The notes beneath the pieces were generated by a model, which was not told the DNA's origin, searched no databases, and was given only the letters and a program-made list of their open reading frames with translations. This document shows, one piece after another, positions 27,844 to 38,167 of a stretch of DNA of 64,000 nt. The first letter of the stretch is position 1; the number at the start of each line of letters is the position of its first letter. The stretch spans positions 293,403-357,402 of the forward strand of contig NZ_QRCT01000049.1 in the NCBI RefSeq assembly GCF_003363435.1, read 5' to 3'. This stretch comes from Anaerosacchariphilus polymeriproducens (GTDB taxonomy: Bacteria > Bacillota > Clostridia > Lachnospirales > Lachnospiraceae). Made by a program: the position numbers and the translations under genes.

Positions 27844-28980
27844 TTAATGAAAAACATGGTTTCCAATAACTTGTCCCTGTGTAACAAAATCATTACGTTT
27901 AAAAAACAATGCACTGCCGATAGGATTTGCCCCCGCCAAACTATCAATAGCTGCCGATGTACAAGATGCATTGGCCCCCTTAGCAAGTGCTACAGCAAAC
28001 CTGCCACTAGCCACAGGGGAAAATTGACCTGCCTGATAGATAACTCCGATTATGGTATTCGGAAACAAATTACTTCTTACTCTATTTAACACTACGGCTC
28101 CAACAGCAACCTGTCCTTCATAGCTCTCTCCTTCTGCCTCACATTGAATAATAGCTGCAAGAAATGCTAACTCAGAATCTGTTGCACTAAGTGGTGCTCC
28201 CGTTCCTACTTGAGCCTGCTGAGCCTGTGCTTTCTTGATCTGCTCTTGCTCTTTCTTTACTTCTTCAATTTGTGTTTCTTTTTCTCTTATTTCATCTTCA
28301 TAAGCTCTTGCCTGTTTTTCAAATGCAGAAATTTCATCCTCAAACTTTATAATATCTTTTGTAATTTCCTGCATAATTTCTGCCAAATGATTCTGCTCTT
28401 TCTTTGCCTCTTCTTGCAGTTCACTCAATTCTTTTTGTTCCTGTTTTAATTGCTTCTCCTTTTCTTCAATTTCTTTCTTTGTATTCTGGTATTTTTCCAA
28501 CATCTTTCGATCATATGCGGAAATTTCTTTCACATAACTAGCATGGTTGAGTGCATCTGCAAAAGTATCTGAATTAAAAATAATATCAATATAAGATTCT
28601 GAACCCTGTTCATACATAAAGCGAATTCTTTTTTTCATATCTTCGTATTGCTTCTTCTCTTGCTTTTTTATTTCTTTTATTTTTTCATTTGTCCTATCAA
28701 TTTGTCGTTCTTTATTGGAAATTGCACTCTCTAATTCCGAAAGCTTTTCACTGATTTCCGTCAACTGAAGATTCAATTCCTCTAGATATCCTTCTAATCC
28801 TTCTTTCTTTTCTTCTAATTGGTCTACCTGCTCTTTATTATTTTCTAATTCTGTTCTTATATTCTCTTTTTCATTTTCTAATTTTGAAACAGATTCTGTT
28901 GCGTTGACATTTTCAATATCCAAAAAAAACACCAGCAATAATAACAACAGACAGAATCTCAATATCTTCTTTTGTTTCAT
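27844..28980 (-). CDS. Secreted coiled-coil protein with SleB-type cell wall hydrolase domain
   Basis: A signal peptide (about residues 1-28) is followed by a long coiled coil (~30-250) rich in Glu, Lys and Gln, similar to the N-terminus of PcsB/CwlO-type peptidoglycan hydrolases. The C-terminal ~110 residues match the SleB hydrolase_2 family: IIQCEAEGESYEGQVAVGAV, VLNRVRS, YQAGQFSPV and the GNHVFH end. It probably acts as a wall hydrolase or lytic transglycosylase whose access is gated by the coiled coil. The ATG at 28980 lies eight bases after GGAGG. Confidence 0.85.
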   Translation of the reverse strand: MKQKKILRFCLLLLLLVFFLDIENVNATESVSKLENEKENIRTELENNKEQVDQLEEKKEGLEGYLEELNLQLTEISEKLSELESAISNKERQIDRTNEKIKEIKKQEKKQYEDMKKRIRFMYEQGSESYIDIIFNSDTFADALNHASYVKEISAYDRKMLEKYQNTKKEIEEKEKQLKQEQKELSELQEEAKKEQNHLAEIMQEITKDIIKFEDEISAFEKQARAYEDEIREKETQIEEVKKEQEQIKKAQAQQAQVGTGAPLSATDSELAFLAAIIQCEAEGESYEGQVAVGAVVLNRVRSNLFPNTIIGVIYQAGQFSPVASGRFAVALAKGANASCTSAAIDSLAGANPIGSALFFKRNDFVTQGQVIGNHVFH

Positions 28981-29096
28981 CCACATATCCTCCCATGTAA
29001 TTTATAAATGAAAAATCAACTATTTCAAAATTAAACACATTTCTATTCCATTGTACAACAATTTTCAGATTTCAACAAGATTTTATAACAAAAAAA

Positions 29097-29127
29097 TATC
29101 TAATAGAGCTAATTTCTCTATTAGATA
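29097..29127 (-). terminator. Terminator after the coiled-coil protein gene
   Basis: TATCTAATAGAG (29097-29108) and CTCTATTAGATA (29116-29127) form a perfect 12-bp stem followed on the minus strand by seven T. It closes the transcript of the repair-associated genes upstream. Confidence 0.88.
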
Positions 29128-29143
29128 CTATTTTTGAGTCAAT

Positions 29144-30037
29144 TTATTTCGTTTTTCCAAATATTGTATGTATTAATTGTTTTAATGTTTCATTATTTTC
29201 CTGAACCGATTCCTGAGCATCCGATTCTGGTTCCTGTTCCTGTTTCCAATTATAATATTCTGCATCCAAATCAAAATCATCTGTTGAATATGCCTGACCT
29301 TTTGCAGGTGGTACGATTTCCATCTTCTTGTTAGAGCTTTCCTCTAACGCAGCTTGCCGCACCTTTGCAACATGCTCAATATCTACCTTGATTTCCGGGA
29401 GTGTTGCTCCTGAATCCTTATATGACATTCCTAACTGCCCATCCATATCAGGTATTTCATAAGCATCAGCTTCTAACTTTCTATTTGAGTCTGCTGTATT
29501 AACAGTATTGTTGGCCCTGCCTCGTTCTAAATTCACTGCTTTTCTTTTTATTTCATCCCGTTTTCTTTGTTCTTCTATTATATTTAAATATAATTTATCG
29601 TCAGCCATATCCTGTAATTGTTCATGAAGTTCATCGCGATTTCGCATAATTGCAGAAACCTTGCTGTCAAGAAAATGCTCCATCAAATGATATTCTTCGT
29701 GAATTCGATTAATCTGCCCTTGAACAACTTTCTTTACTTCTGACAACATATTATCTGAGTACATAATGGATGCTGCATAGATATCTTCAGCACTTTTATT
29801 TGCATTCGCAACAATATTCTCAGTTTCTTTTTCCATTTGTGCTTTTGCTTTCTCTTTACTGACCTGCGTCATTTCATATTGATCCATCATCTCATAAATT
29901 GCATAGTTTAATTCCTCTAAAATTTGAAACATTTCTTTTTTAGAAACTATGATTTCGTCTTCCGAATTCATATATCTGTCGCTCTTTGCAAATAAAATAT
30001 GTATCTTTTTCAATAACTGTTCTATTTTTTCGGGCAT
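29144..30037 (-). CDS. Uncharacterised coiled-coil protein
   Basis: I do not recognise a named family. The protein (297 residues from the ATG after GGAGGAATAGTT) begins with about 170 residues of mostly helical, charged sequence with coiled-coil character (for example SKEKAKAQMEKETENIVANA). A low-complexity acidic linker follows, ending in QEPESDAQESVQENNE. It has no membrane segment or signal peptide. It resembles DivIVA-type or chromosome-associated helical proteins only in general character. It follows the SbcC-like gene by about 90 bases and may be co-transcribed. Confidence 0.65.
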   Translation of the reverse strand: MPEKIEQLLKKIHILFAKSDRYMNSEDEIIVSKKEMFQILEELNYAIYEMMDQYEMTQVSKEKAKAQMEKETENIVANANKSAEDIYAASIMYSDNMLSEVKKVVQGQINRIHEEYHLMEHFLDSKVSAIMRNRDELHEQLQDMADDKLYLNIIEEQRKRDEIKRKAVNLERGRANNTVNTADSNRKLEADAYEIPDMDGQLGMSYKDSGATLPEIKVDIEHVAKVRQAALEESSNKKMEIVPPAKGQAYSTDDFDLDAEYYNWKQEQEPESDAQESVQENNETLKQLIHTIFGKTK

Positions 30038-30125
30038 AACTATTCCTCCATACTCCCTGTCGACTTTATATGTTATTTTACCCAATAAACCTTTGCATGT
30101 CAATGAATCTGGTATTAAGTAATCG

Positions 30126-32579
30126 CTACAAATATATCATATTTAATTCGTCTTTAAAGTGCTCTTTTGCGATCTCTACTATATGTTTATGGCAGGTCAA
30201 CATCATAATTTGTGACTGCATTTTTTCTTTTTCGATATTATCCTTAAAAAATGCGAATCCCTCTTGCACTCTTTTATCATCATACTGCATAAATATATCA
30301 TCCAAAAAAAGTGGTAATTTTTCATTTTCCCTAATAATTAATTGTGTAATTGCAAGTCTAAGAGCTAAATATGCCTGATCAATCGTTCCATTACTCAAGT
30401 AAGAAGCTTCCCTATAATGAGTATCTTCAGCCGGCTGTGCCAGCAAGCTATAATCCTTTGCAACCAATACTTGTTTATATTTTCCACCTGTAATCTGCGA
30501 AAAGATCTCTCCTGTTTTTTGATTTAATTCCGGTCCAAAACTTTTTCGAATCTCTTCTGCAGATTCTTGCATCACATTTTCTGCCTTAACCAAAGAATCA
30601 TAATATAACTGAATCTCCTCTACTTTAGATTCCAAAAACTTTTGTTCTACTTCTATCTGTCCAAGATTTTTTTCCGGAATCCGAATCTTTTCTCTTAAGC
30701 GAGTCAGATATTCTTCTAAATTTGTAATTTCCCCACCTTTAAGATTTATTTTCCTTTTCATCTCGGATGTATTCTCTAGTTCTTCTTCGAAACTGATATT
30801 TAACTGTGTCAACTGCTTGTCAATTATTTGAATTTCATTAATCATAGATTCCAAATCAATAGATTTTCTATCTATGCCATTTGCCATATGTAAAATAGCT
30901 TGATGTCTTTCCCTAAGTTCAATCACATTGTTTTCTAACTCTTTAAGCAGGTTATCAGCCATTTCAATAGATTTTACTTCTTTATACAAGCTAACCTTAT
31001 CTAGATATTTTGTACAATCTAATTGATATTCTTCCCTCATGCTAAATAATGTCTTTTTCTTATCCTTAATAGATAGATTGTCAAAATATAATGTTTCAAA
31101 CTCTTCACTAACATTGCAATGTTTTAAATTTATAATAGATTTTATTTTCTCTTTTTTTTCTTGTATTTGTTGATAAAGGTTGTCCAGAAAATCATTTTCA
31201 TTCATTTTCAGATTATATGAGAAACAAAATTCTTTGTTTAGATATTGAATCTGACCATCTACGCTTTTTTCCATTCTATTAAGAATTGGATTATTTATTC
31301 CCATTTCATCATATTTTTTTGAATGACGTAAATAGAAAAATACAGTTATCAATGCTGATACTATTCCAGCCAAAATCACTGCGGGATGATATAATACCCC
31401 AAAAATAGCTAAGGCAGCACTTCCTGACAGTCCTATCAAAACTAGCCTCTGATTTTTTGTTTTTAATTTCTTTAAACTTTCTTCTCTAAGATGTTTTTTT
31501 GTAGCATTATAATCTAGGATTGCAGGTATTAAACTATTTTCAAAATATGCGCATCCTCTTTCGAAATTTTCCAATTGTTCTCGCAATTTTTTAAATGTTA
31601 CATATTCTTCTTCCGTAATTTCTACAAAAGATTTTTGACTCAAATCACTATTATCTTGAAAACATTTTATCGCTGTTTCCTGGCTTTTTATTTTATTTTG
31701 CAATACTTTACACTCTTTTAAAAAACTTTCTAGTTGATCTTTCGGTATTCCTCCTTCCATCAACTTCTTTTTGATAGATTGCTCTTCCTCAACTTTTTGT
31801 ATTAACGATTTTAGTTTTTGTTGTATATGAAACAATTCAGATGCTTTTATTTTTTTTTCTAATATTCTTTTTTGAGCTTTCTTTTCTTCTAATTCTTCTT
31901 TTTTTAGTTTGAATTCTTCCAAATATTCCATTTGAGAATCTTCTAATTCTTTTATCTTAATTTTTGTTTCTTTTATTTTTTCTAACGAGTCTTTCGCTTC
32001 TACCAATATCCCCTTATTACCACGGATCGATTGTATTTCTTCTTTTGCTTTACTTAACCGCTCCAGTACTTGTCTTTGAGATATATTTTCTTCTCCTGTT
32101 GAAAACATGTTGGAAAGTTTCTGTCCTATCTCGTCTTCTTTATCTGCATCAAATGCCCCAATCTGTCCAATAAAAATGCTGCGTTCAAAACCAGCCAAGT
32201 CAGTACCCAAAAACACTTTTCCCAATTCTTCTTTATTAGGAAGAGTAACTTCCCCGGTACTAAGATTCATAACTTTTGTCTTATCCTTTGCAGGTGTAGG
32301 CCCCATTTCCTTCTCAATCCTATAATCAACTCCATTGTTTTCAAATTCAATGGCACCACCCATACTCCGACCATTCCAGGGTAAATATTTTTTACGCGGG
32401 TTATTTGAAATATCCCTGCTTCTTTTCTGTTCGCTATAAAACATCATCTTAATAAATGCCATTAAGGTAGTTTTTCCGTCTTCATTGTCTCCATAAATAA
32501 GATTCATTCCTTCAATGAAATCGATAGAATATTTATGAAACCTTCCGAAATTTTCTATTTCTATTTTTTTAATCTTCAC
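30126..32579 (-). CDS. SbcC/YhaN-like AAA ATPase
   Basis: The 817-residue protein has a split ABC-type ATPase: Walker A GDNEDGKTTL near residue 35 and the C-terminal signature YLSNGTIDQAYLALRLA with Walker B LPLFLDDIFMQYDD. Between them lie two long coiled-coil arms interrupted near residue 380-410 by a hydrophobic stretch (two helices: LVLIGLSGSAALAIFGVLY and a second), as in YhaN proteins. With the phosphoesterase it would form an Mre11/Rad50-like complex for DNA-end processing. The start overlaps the upstream gene by 11 bases. Confidence 0.85.
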   Translation of the reverse strand: MKIKKIEIENFGRFHKYSIDFIEGMNLIYGDNEDGKTTLMAFIKMMFYSEQKRSRDISNNPRKKYLPWNGRSMGGAIEFENNGVDYRIEKEMGPTPAKDKTKVMNLSTGEVTLPNKEELGKVFLGTDLAGFERSIFIGQIGAFDADKEDEIGQKLSNMFSTGEENISQRQVLERLSKAKEEIQSIRGNKGILVEAKDSLEKIKETKIKIKELEDSQMEYLEEFKLKKEELEEKKAQKRILEKKIKASELFHIQQKLKSLIQKVEEEQSIKKKLMEGGIPKDQLESFLKECKVLQNKIKSQETAIKCFQDNSDLSQKSFVEITEEEYVTFKKLREQLENFERGCAYFENSLIPAILDYNATKKHLREESLKKLKTKNQRLVLIGLSGSAALAIFGVLYHPAVILAGIVSALITVFFYLRHSKKYDEMGINNPILNRMEKSVDGQIQYLNKEFCFSYNLKMNENDFLDNLYQQIQEKKEKIKSIINLKHCNVSEEFETLYFDNLSIKDKKKTLFSMREEYQLDCTKYLDKVSLYKEVKSIEMADNLLKELENNVIELRERHQAILHMANGIDRKSIDLESMINEIQIIDKQLTQLNISFEEELENTSEMKRKINLKGGEITNLEEYLTRLREKIRIPEKNLGQIEVEQKFLESKVEEIQLYYDSLVKAENVMQESAEEIRKSFGPELNQKTGEIFSQITGGKYKQVLVAKDYSLLAQPAEDTHYREASYLSNGTIDQAYLALRLAITQLIIRENEKLPLFLDDIFMQYDDKRVQEGFAFFKDNIEKEKMQSQIMMLTCHKHIVEIAKEHFKDELNMIYL

Positions 32580-33711
32580 GATATTTCACCTCGCCATAAA
32601 ATGCTTTTAATCCAATATTTAAAGCATTTTGACAAATCTGTTTCTCATTTTCATCTTTACAATCATCTAATTTTTCCAGCATTCTTCTTACAAAAATCCC
32701 TTTCAATGCTTCTTCTTTTGCAAGAAGGTTCAAATCAAATTGTATCTGTGTTTGATCAATCATTTTTACATAAAATAATTCTTGTTCTAATTTTACTTTT
32801 AAATCTTCTAACTGAATCATGCTGTCTTCTGTTACAGACCCTTCTAAAATAATTTTATATAAATGATTCCCAAAATCTTCTCCATACTTTTTCGATATGG
32901 TTTCTAAAATCAGCTTTTCTGCTTGTAACGTATGATTGACATCGGATACATTGATTCTGATTTCAATGTAATTTCGTTGACTTACAGGAACAAATTTTAA
33001 ATTGCAGTTCTCATTGGTAAGTGTTCCAAAGTAAACTCCTTTCTCATCCAATTCATCAAACCCCTGTCCTTCCGGACATCCCGGATAAGCAAAATAAGTA
33101 TTTCCTGTTTTTTTCAATGGGGAAAATTTATGTATATGGCCTAATGCCAGATAATTTAACTGACAATTTTCTATCTGCTTTTCTGTAATCGGGTTGTAAT
33201 TGCTCCTTCCCCCTTCTGCTACCACTTCGCCATGGAACAAGCCAATATTGATCCAATTATCTTTTGGGACTTTTATCCCCCTCAATAAGGATTTCGTCAC
33301 ATAGGAACCAGTAAAAGCGCCTCCCCAAACACGGAGCTCATATTCCGGAAATTCTTTATATTCTAAACTTTCTTTCCATATCGATACATTGGAAGGCCAA
33401 AAATCTTCCTTCAAATAATAAGAATCTTCATGTATAAAATCATGATTTCCCGGTGTTATCAGAATATTTGTCTGACAAATCTGTTCAAATCCCTGTCTAA
33501 TTTCTTCTATCACAGAATAATCAATATTATTATGATCAAGCATATCTCCTGCAATCAGCAAAAAATCAACATTCTCTTCTTTGCACATGGAAAGTATTTT
33601 AAAAAATGTCTGTTTGATTTCCGCCTTTCTTTTTCTTGATTTATATCCAAGCGTTGTTAATTCTGCTCCAATGTGAATATCTGCACAGTGAATTAACTTT
33701 ATCTCTTTCAT
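32569..33711 (-). CDS. SbcD/YhaO-like DNA repair metallophosphoesterase
   Basis: The 380-residue calcineurin-type nuclease subunit carries all metal motifs: HCADIHIG, AGDMLDH, TPGNHDF, FHGEV and ALGHIHK. It is the Mre11/SbcD-like partner of the ATPase encoded immediately downstream. Its size and C-terminal domain are closer to YhaO than to E. coli SbcD. The start ATG is at 33711, divergent from the OLD nuclease gene with a 142-bp shared promoter region. Confidence 0.88.
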   Translation of the reverse strand: MKEIKLIHCADIHIGAELTTLGYKSRKRKAEIKQTFFKILSMCKEENVDFLLIAGDMLDHNNIDYSVIEEIRQGFEQICQTNILITPGNHDFIHEDSYYLKEDFWPSNVSIWKESLEYKEFPEYELRVWGGAFTGSYVTKSLLRGIKVPKDNWINIGLFHGEVVAEGGRSNYNPITEKQIENCQLNYLALGHIHKFSPLKKTGNTYFAYPGCPEGQGFDELDEKGVYFGTLTNENCNLKFVPVSQRNYIEIRINVSDVNHTLQAEKLILETISKKYGEDFGNHLYKIILEGSVTEDSMIQLEDLKVKLEQELFYVKMIDQTQIQFDLNLLAKEEALKGIFVRRMLEKLDDCKDENEKQICQNALNIGLKAFYGEVKYRED

Positions 33712-33853
33712 GCTAACACCTGCCTTTGTTAAAGCTCATAACTTCCTTATTTTTATTCATTTATTAGTCCAAGTATAACATAGTTTTTCTTTTCATCAAA
33801 GCTTGATGTTTTGAATTAATCCGTTATAATTAAGAAAAAAGGAGGTCGATATT

Positions 33854-35737
33854 ATGGAAATACGTTACCTTGCAATCCGAAATTTTAAATCCATCCGCTC
33901 TTTAATCATTTCAGACGTAGAAAATGCTCTAATTGTTGTCGGAAAAAACAGTACTGGAAAAACTGCTATTTTAGATGCTGTTTTGGCTGTTGCCGGTATC
34001 TATTCCATTTCACCTAACGACTTCCACGATTTGGACGGAAATATAGAAATTGAAATATCTTTGAATATTACAACGAAAGATTTGAAAATGTTAAATCAAA
34101 ACGGACAAATAAGTAATTATAAACGTTTTGACCTTTGGCTAAAAGATTTTTATTCAAAATTACCTTCTTTTCATGAAGAAATTCTACACTTTACTTTTGT
34201 TGCTAATAGAAATGGGAAAATAAGATATTCTGACGGTTTCAAGAAAAACAATCATTACATTCCCCACATTTTCCCTAAAATTCATTATATTGACCAAAAT
34301 CGTAATCTCCTTGAAATACAAAAAGATATATTAGAATTGCAGATTGGAGATGCAATCTCAGGTTTAAGAAAAAATCTTTGTCTCTTTGACAAATCAAAAC
34401 ATTGCAATAATTGTTTCAACTGCATCGGCATGATTCAAAAAAAATCACCGGCTTCTTTGACTGTGTTTGAAACAGCTAAACTCTTAGAATACAAGTTATT
34501 CCATTTAAATATTGATTCGTTTGTCACTACTTTAAATGAAAACTTTGAAAAAAACAGTAACGGTGCCTTCCGACTTGCTTATGAAATTGATTTTGACATT
34601 GATGAAGTATTCCGAATCAATATGCTTACCTACAATAAAAACAATAATTTTACAGTACCTGTTCAAAATATGAGTGAAGGAACCAAAAGTATTTATATTT
34701 TATCCTTACTTGAGACTTATATTGAAAAATCGCAATTGCTTCCTTCTATCATTATGATGGAAGATCCGGAAATTTATCTGCATCCACAGCTTCAAAAAGC
34801 CGCAAGTGAAATTTTATATCGGTTGTCCAAGAAAAACCAAGTAATTTTTTCGACTCATTCACCTAATATGATTTTTAATTTCAATTCAAAGCAAATTAAA
34901 CAAATCACTTTAGATCAAGATTATCTTACAATTATCAATGAACACCCTGACATCGATCATGTCTTAAGTGATTTAGGCTACTCAGCAAATGACTTGATAA
35001 ACGTTGATTTTGTATTTATTGTGGAAGGAAAACAGGATAGTAATCGTCTTCCTTTATTACTGAATAAATATTATTCTGAAATTCAATCATCGGATGGCTC
35101 CTTACATCGTATCGCAATGATACCAACAAATAGTTGTACGAATATTAAAGCGTATGCAAATCTTAAATTCATAAACAAATTCTACTTAAAAGACCGTTTT
35201 TTAATGATTCGAGACAGTGACGGAAAAGATCCTCAATTATTAACGGAACAATTATGTAGTTATTATAAGAATAGAGAACTTGCCGACAAAGGTAATCTTC
35301 CCAGAGTGCTGCCCAGAAATGTTTTGATTTTGAAATATTATTCCTTTGAAAATTATTTTCTTGACCCAAAAGTCATGGTAAAAATAGGACTTTTAGAGAC
35401 GGAAGAAGAATTTTTTGATATTCTCTATCAAAAATATACGGATTATCTTTACCGGCTTACCAGTACCAAAAAAATGCTGGAAATAACCGGGATTCAAATC
35501 AATTCAAAAGAAGATTTGAAAAAGCATTTTGAAACTATAAAAATATATGTACGTGGTCATAATCTTTTCGATATCTTTTATGGTCCTTTTAAAGGTGAAA
35601 AAGAAAAAGAAATTTTGACTACTTATATAAATTCTGCCCCAAGGGATACGTTTAAAGACATTCTGGATGCTATTGATTCTTTTGTTTATTTTGAAAGTAG
35701 AAAAAAGGAACTGCCATCTGAGCCTGATAACTTCTAG
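33854..35737 (+). CDS. OLD-family ATPase/TOPRIM nuclease with cysteine insert
   Basis: This 627-residue protein has an N-terminal ABC-type ATPase: Walker A VVGKNSTGKTAI near residue 35, a signature-like MSEGTKSIYIL, Walker B IIMMEDPEIYLHPQ and the His switch IFSTHSP. A TOPRIM nuclease domain follows (FIVEGKQDSNRL; RDSDGKDPQ). It matches class 1 OLD nucleases, several of which act in phage defence. Unusual is a cysteine-rich insert near residue 178-195 with a C-x7-C-x2-C-x2-C pattern, possibly metal binding. A strong AAAGGAGG precedes the ATG. No reverse transcriptase or UvrD-like partner is next to it. Confidence 0.87.
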   Translation: MEIRYLAIRNFKSIRSLIISDVENALIVVGKNSTGKTAILDAVLAVAGIYSISPNDFHDLDGNIEIEISLNITTKDLKMLNQNGQISNYKRFDLWLKDFYSKLPSFHEEILHFTFVANRNGKIRYSDGFKKNNHYIPHIFPKIHYIDQNRNLLEIQKDILELQIGDAISGLRKNLCLFDKSKHCNNCFNCIGMIQKKSPASLTVFETAKLLEYKLFHLNIDSFVTTLNENFEKNSNGAFRLAYEIDFDIDEVFRINMLTYNKNNNFTVPVQNMSEGTKSIYILSLLETYIEKSQLLPSIIMMEDPEIYLHPQLQKAASEILYRLSKKNQVIFSTHSPNMIFNFNSKQIKQITLDQDYLTIINEHPDIDHVLSDLGYSANDLINVDFVFIVEGKQDSNRLPLLLNKYYSEIQSSDGSLHRIAMIPTNSCTNIKAYANLKFINKFYLKDRFLMIRDSDGKDPQLLTEQLCSYYKNRELADKGNLPRVLPRNVLILKYYSFENYFLDPKVMVKIGLLETEEEFFDILYQKYTDYLYRLTSTKKMLEITGIQINSKEDLKKHFETIKIYVRGHNLFDIFYGPFKGEKEKEILTTYINSAPRDTFKDILDAIDSFVYFESRKKELPSEPDNF

Positions 35738-35749
35738 GTGGTTGATTTG

Positions 35750-35911
35750 TTATGATTTTATCTTCCAAAGCACAGCCAGCATTATGATTATCGCTATTAT
35801 GATTCCTATGATTCCGCCAAAGAATAGTGCTGCCCAGCAGAACAATAAAAACATGATCCAGTTTTCATCAAGTATCGGTTTTTGTCTTTTGTTTTGACAT
35901 TTCGTATTCAT
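35750..35911 (-). CDS. Small membrane protein of unknown function
   Basis: The protein has 53 residues, starting at the ATG after AGGAGGAATATT, with a hydrophilic N-terminus of about 16 residues and a long Ile/Gly-rich hydrophobic segment (residues 17-49), ending in KIKS. It probably has one or two membrane helices. I recognise no family. Its stop lies 12 bases from the end of the convergent OLD gene. Confidence 0.55.
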   Translation of the reverse strand: MNTKCQNKRQKPILDENWIMFLLFCWAALFFGGIIGIIIAIIIMLAVLWKIKS

Positions 35912-36035
35912 AATATTCCTCCTAAATGTGTTTCTATAAGGAGTATACAAAATAACGTGTACCAAAAAAAGGACTTATAAATAATTCCTTCTTAAACGTA
36001 AAACAGTTCACACCTCATTTTTAGACATAGAAGTA

Positions 36036-36078
36036 GGCTGTAGCAAACCTAACTATATTTGTTAGTTTTACAACAGCC
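36036..36078 (-). terminator. Hairpin after transketolase
   Basis: GGCTGTTGTAAAACTAAC pairs with GTTAGGTTTGCTACAGCC on the minus strand with one mismatch and a 7-nt loop, about 30 bases past the transketolase stop. There is no clear T-run, so it may be a 3' stabiliser or a weak terminator. Confidence 0.6.
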
Positions 36079-36107
36079 CCATATCGTTTATACATTAATT
36101 TAATATA

Positions 36108-38093
36108 TTATAAACTTTTTACTGTTTCAACCACATTATTAACAGTAAAACCAAATTTATCAAATAATATTTTCTCTGGTGCACTTGCTCCAAATCCGTT
36201 CATAGAAACATAAGCTCCTTGCAGGCCAACATACCTTCCCCAGCCAAAATCAGTTCCTGCTTCAATCGCTACCCTCTTTGTAACTGCCTTTGGCATGATA
36301 GACTCTTTATACTCTGCTGACTGCTGTTCGAAAAGATCCATACAAGGTACACTTACTACACGTACATCCATTCCCTCTTGTAATAAGACTTCTTGTGCCT
36401 TGATTGCAAGTTCAACTTCGGAGCCACTAGCCATAAGAATTGCATCTGGCTGTTCTTTCTTAGAAGCTGAAATAATATACCCACCTTTTAAAGCTTCCTT
36501 ACTTGAGCCTGGGAGTTGCGGAAGATTTTGTCGTGAAAGAGCTAGTCCGGTTGGTGTCTTCTTGTTTGAGATTGCATAGTACCATGCTGCTGCTGTTTCA
36601 GTCCCATCGGCCGGTCTGAATATACTGAAGTTAGGCATGGCCCTTAACATAGCAAGCTGTTCAATTGGTTCATGAGTAGGGCCATCTTCTCCAACACCGA
36701 TGCTGTCATGCGTAAATACATATGTAAGAGGAATATTCATCAATGCTGAAAGTCTGGCCATTGGTTTCACATAATCGCTGAACACAAAGAATGTGGATAC
36801 ATAAACCTGCAGGCCACCATGAAGCATCATACCATTTCCAATTGCTGCCATAGAAAGCTCTCTTACGCCAAAGTGTAGATTTCTTCCAGCATAATTTTCT
36901 TTTGAATAATCACCTTCGTCTTTCATATATGTTTTAGTAGAAGGAGCTAAATCTGCTGAACCTCCAATAAAGTTTGGAAGAAATTCCTTGATTTTATTAA
37001 TTATGATTCCCGAAAGGTTTCTAGTTGCTTCTGCTTTTTCATCATATATCCAAAAAGCTTCCTCATCAATTAACTTTTCGGCCGCGTTTTCATCATGATA
37101 TTTTTCCCACAACGCTTTCATTTTTGGAAATTTTGTACAGTAATCGGCAAACATAACATTCCATGATGCTTCTAAGATTACGTTTTTTTCAGCATTTTTT
37201 TTATAGTTTGCATATACTTCTTCTGGTACATAAAAAGGATCATGTTTGGGCCATCCTAAGTTGTCTTTTAAACTGACAACATTTTCTACACCGAGAGGTT
37301 CACCATGTGCGCTTGATTTGCCCTGCTTTGCTGGACACCCGTATCCAATCTGTGTTTTAACAATAATCATAGTAGGTCTTTCTTTATCTGCTTTTGCCGC
37401 TTCGAGTGCTACGCTGATTTCTTCCAGATTATTTCCATCTTCAACAACTAGTGTCTGGAATCCATACGCTTCAAAACGCTTCTGCACGTTTTCTGTAAAA
37501 GCAATATCTGTACTTCCTTCTATTGTAATCTTATTTGAATCATACAAAACAATAAGTTTACTTAATCCCAATGTTCCTGCAAGTGAAAATGCTTCTGAGG
37601 AAATACCTTCCATCATACATCCATCTCCACCAAGAACATAAGTATAATGATCTACTATAGGAAAGTCTTCTTTATTAAATATAGCTGCCAAATGTGATTC
37701 GGCCATGGCCATTCCGACTGCCATTGCCATTCCTGCTCCAAGGGGACCTGTTGTAGCTTCTACACCTACTGTATGTCCATATTCAGGGTGTCCAGGCGTT
37801 AAAGAACCCCATTGTCTGAAATTAGCTAATTCTTCTATTGAAAGATTTTCGTATCCAAACAAGTGCAGTAATGAATATAATAAAGTAGATCCATGACCTC
37901 CTGATAATATAAATCTGTCCCGGTCTGCCCATGTCGGATTGGTTGGATTGTGCTTCATATGTTTTGCCCATAGTTCATATGCCATGGCAGCTGAACCCAA
38001 GGGAAGTCCAGGGTGACCAGAATTTGCCTTCTGAACTGCATCAGCGACTAGTACGCGGATGGCATTTACTGACATTGTATCAATATTACTCAT
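36108..38093 (-). CDS. tkt: Transketolase
   Basis: The 661-residue thiamine-diphosphate enzyme moves two-carbon units between pentose phosphates and glycolytic intermediates. Marks are SGHPGLPLG, GHGSTLLYSLLHLFGY, the thiamine-binding VLGGDGCMMEGISSEA, and the pyrimidine-domain segment GVRELSMAAIGNG, with THDSIGVGEDGPTHEP later. Length is typical. It lies 75 bases after the ribokinase gene on the same strand, which suggests that ribose 5-phosphate from nucleosides is passed directly into the pentose phosphate pathway. AGGAGG precedes the ATG. Confidence 0.95.
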   Translation of the reverse strand: MSNIDTMSVNAIRVLVADAVQKANSGHPGLPLGSAAMAYELWAKHMKHNPTNPTWADRDRFILSGGHGSTLLYSLLHLFGYENLSIEELANFRQWGSLTPGHPEYGHTVGVEATTGPLGAGMAMAVGMAMAESHLAAIFNKEDFPIVDHYTYVLGGDGCMMEGISSEAFSLAGTLGLSKLIVLYDSNKITIEGSTDIAFTENVQKRFEAYGFQTLVVEDGNNLEEISVALEAAKADKERPTMIIVKTQIGYGCPAKQGKSSAHGEPLGVENVVSLKDNLGWPKHDPFYVPEEVYANYKKNAEKNVILEASWNVMFADYCTKFPKMKALWEKYHDENAAEKLIDEEAFWIYDEKAEATRNLSGIIINKIKEFLPNFIGGSADLAPSTKTYMKDEGDYSKENYAGRNLHFGVRELSMAAIGNGMMLHGGLQVYVSTFFVFSDYVKPMARLSALMNIPLTYVFTHDSIGVGEDGPTHEPIEQLAMLRAMPNFSIFRPADGTETAAAWYYAISNKKTPTGLALSRQNLPQLPGSSKEALKGGYIISASKKEQPDAILMASGSEVELAIKAQEVLLQEGMDVRVVSVPCMDLFEQQSAEYKESIMPKAVTKRVAIEAGTDFGWGRYVGLQGAYVSMNGFGASAPEKILFDKFGFTVNNVVETVKSL

Positions 38094-38167
38094 GTATACC
38101 TCCTGATATTTATCAAATTACAATATGCAAAAAGTGATATGATAAATTTTTATCTCATCTTTCTAGT

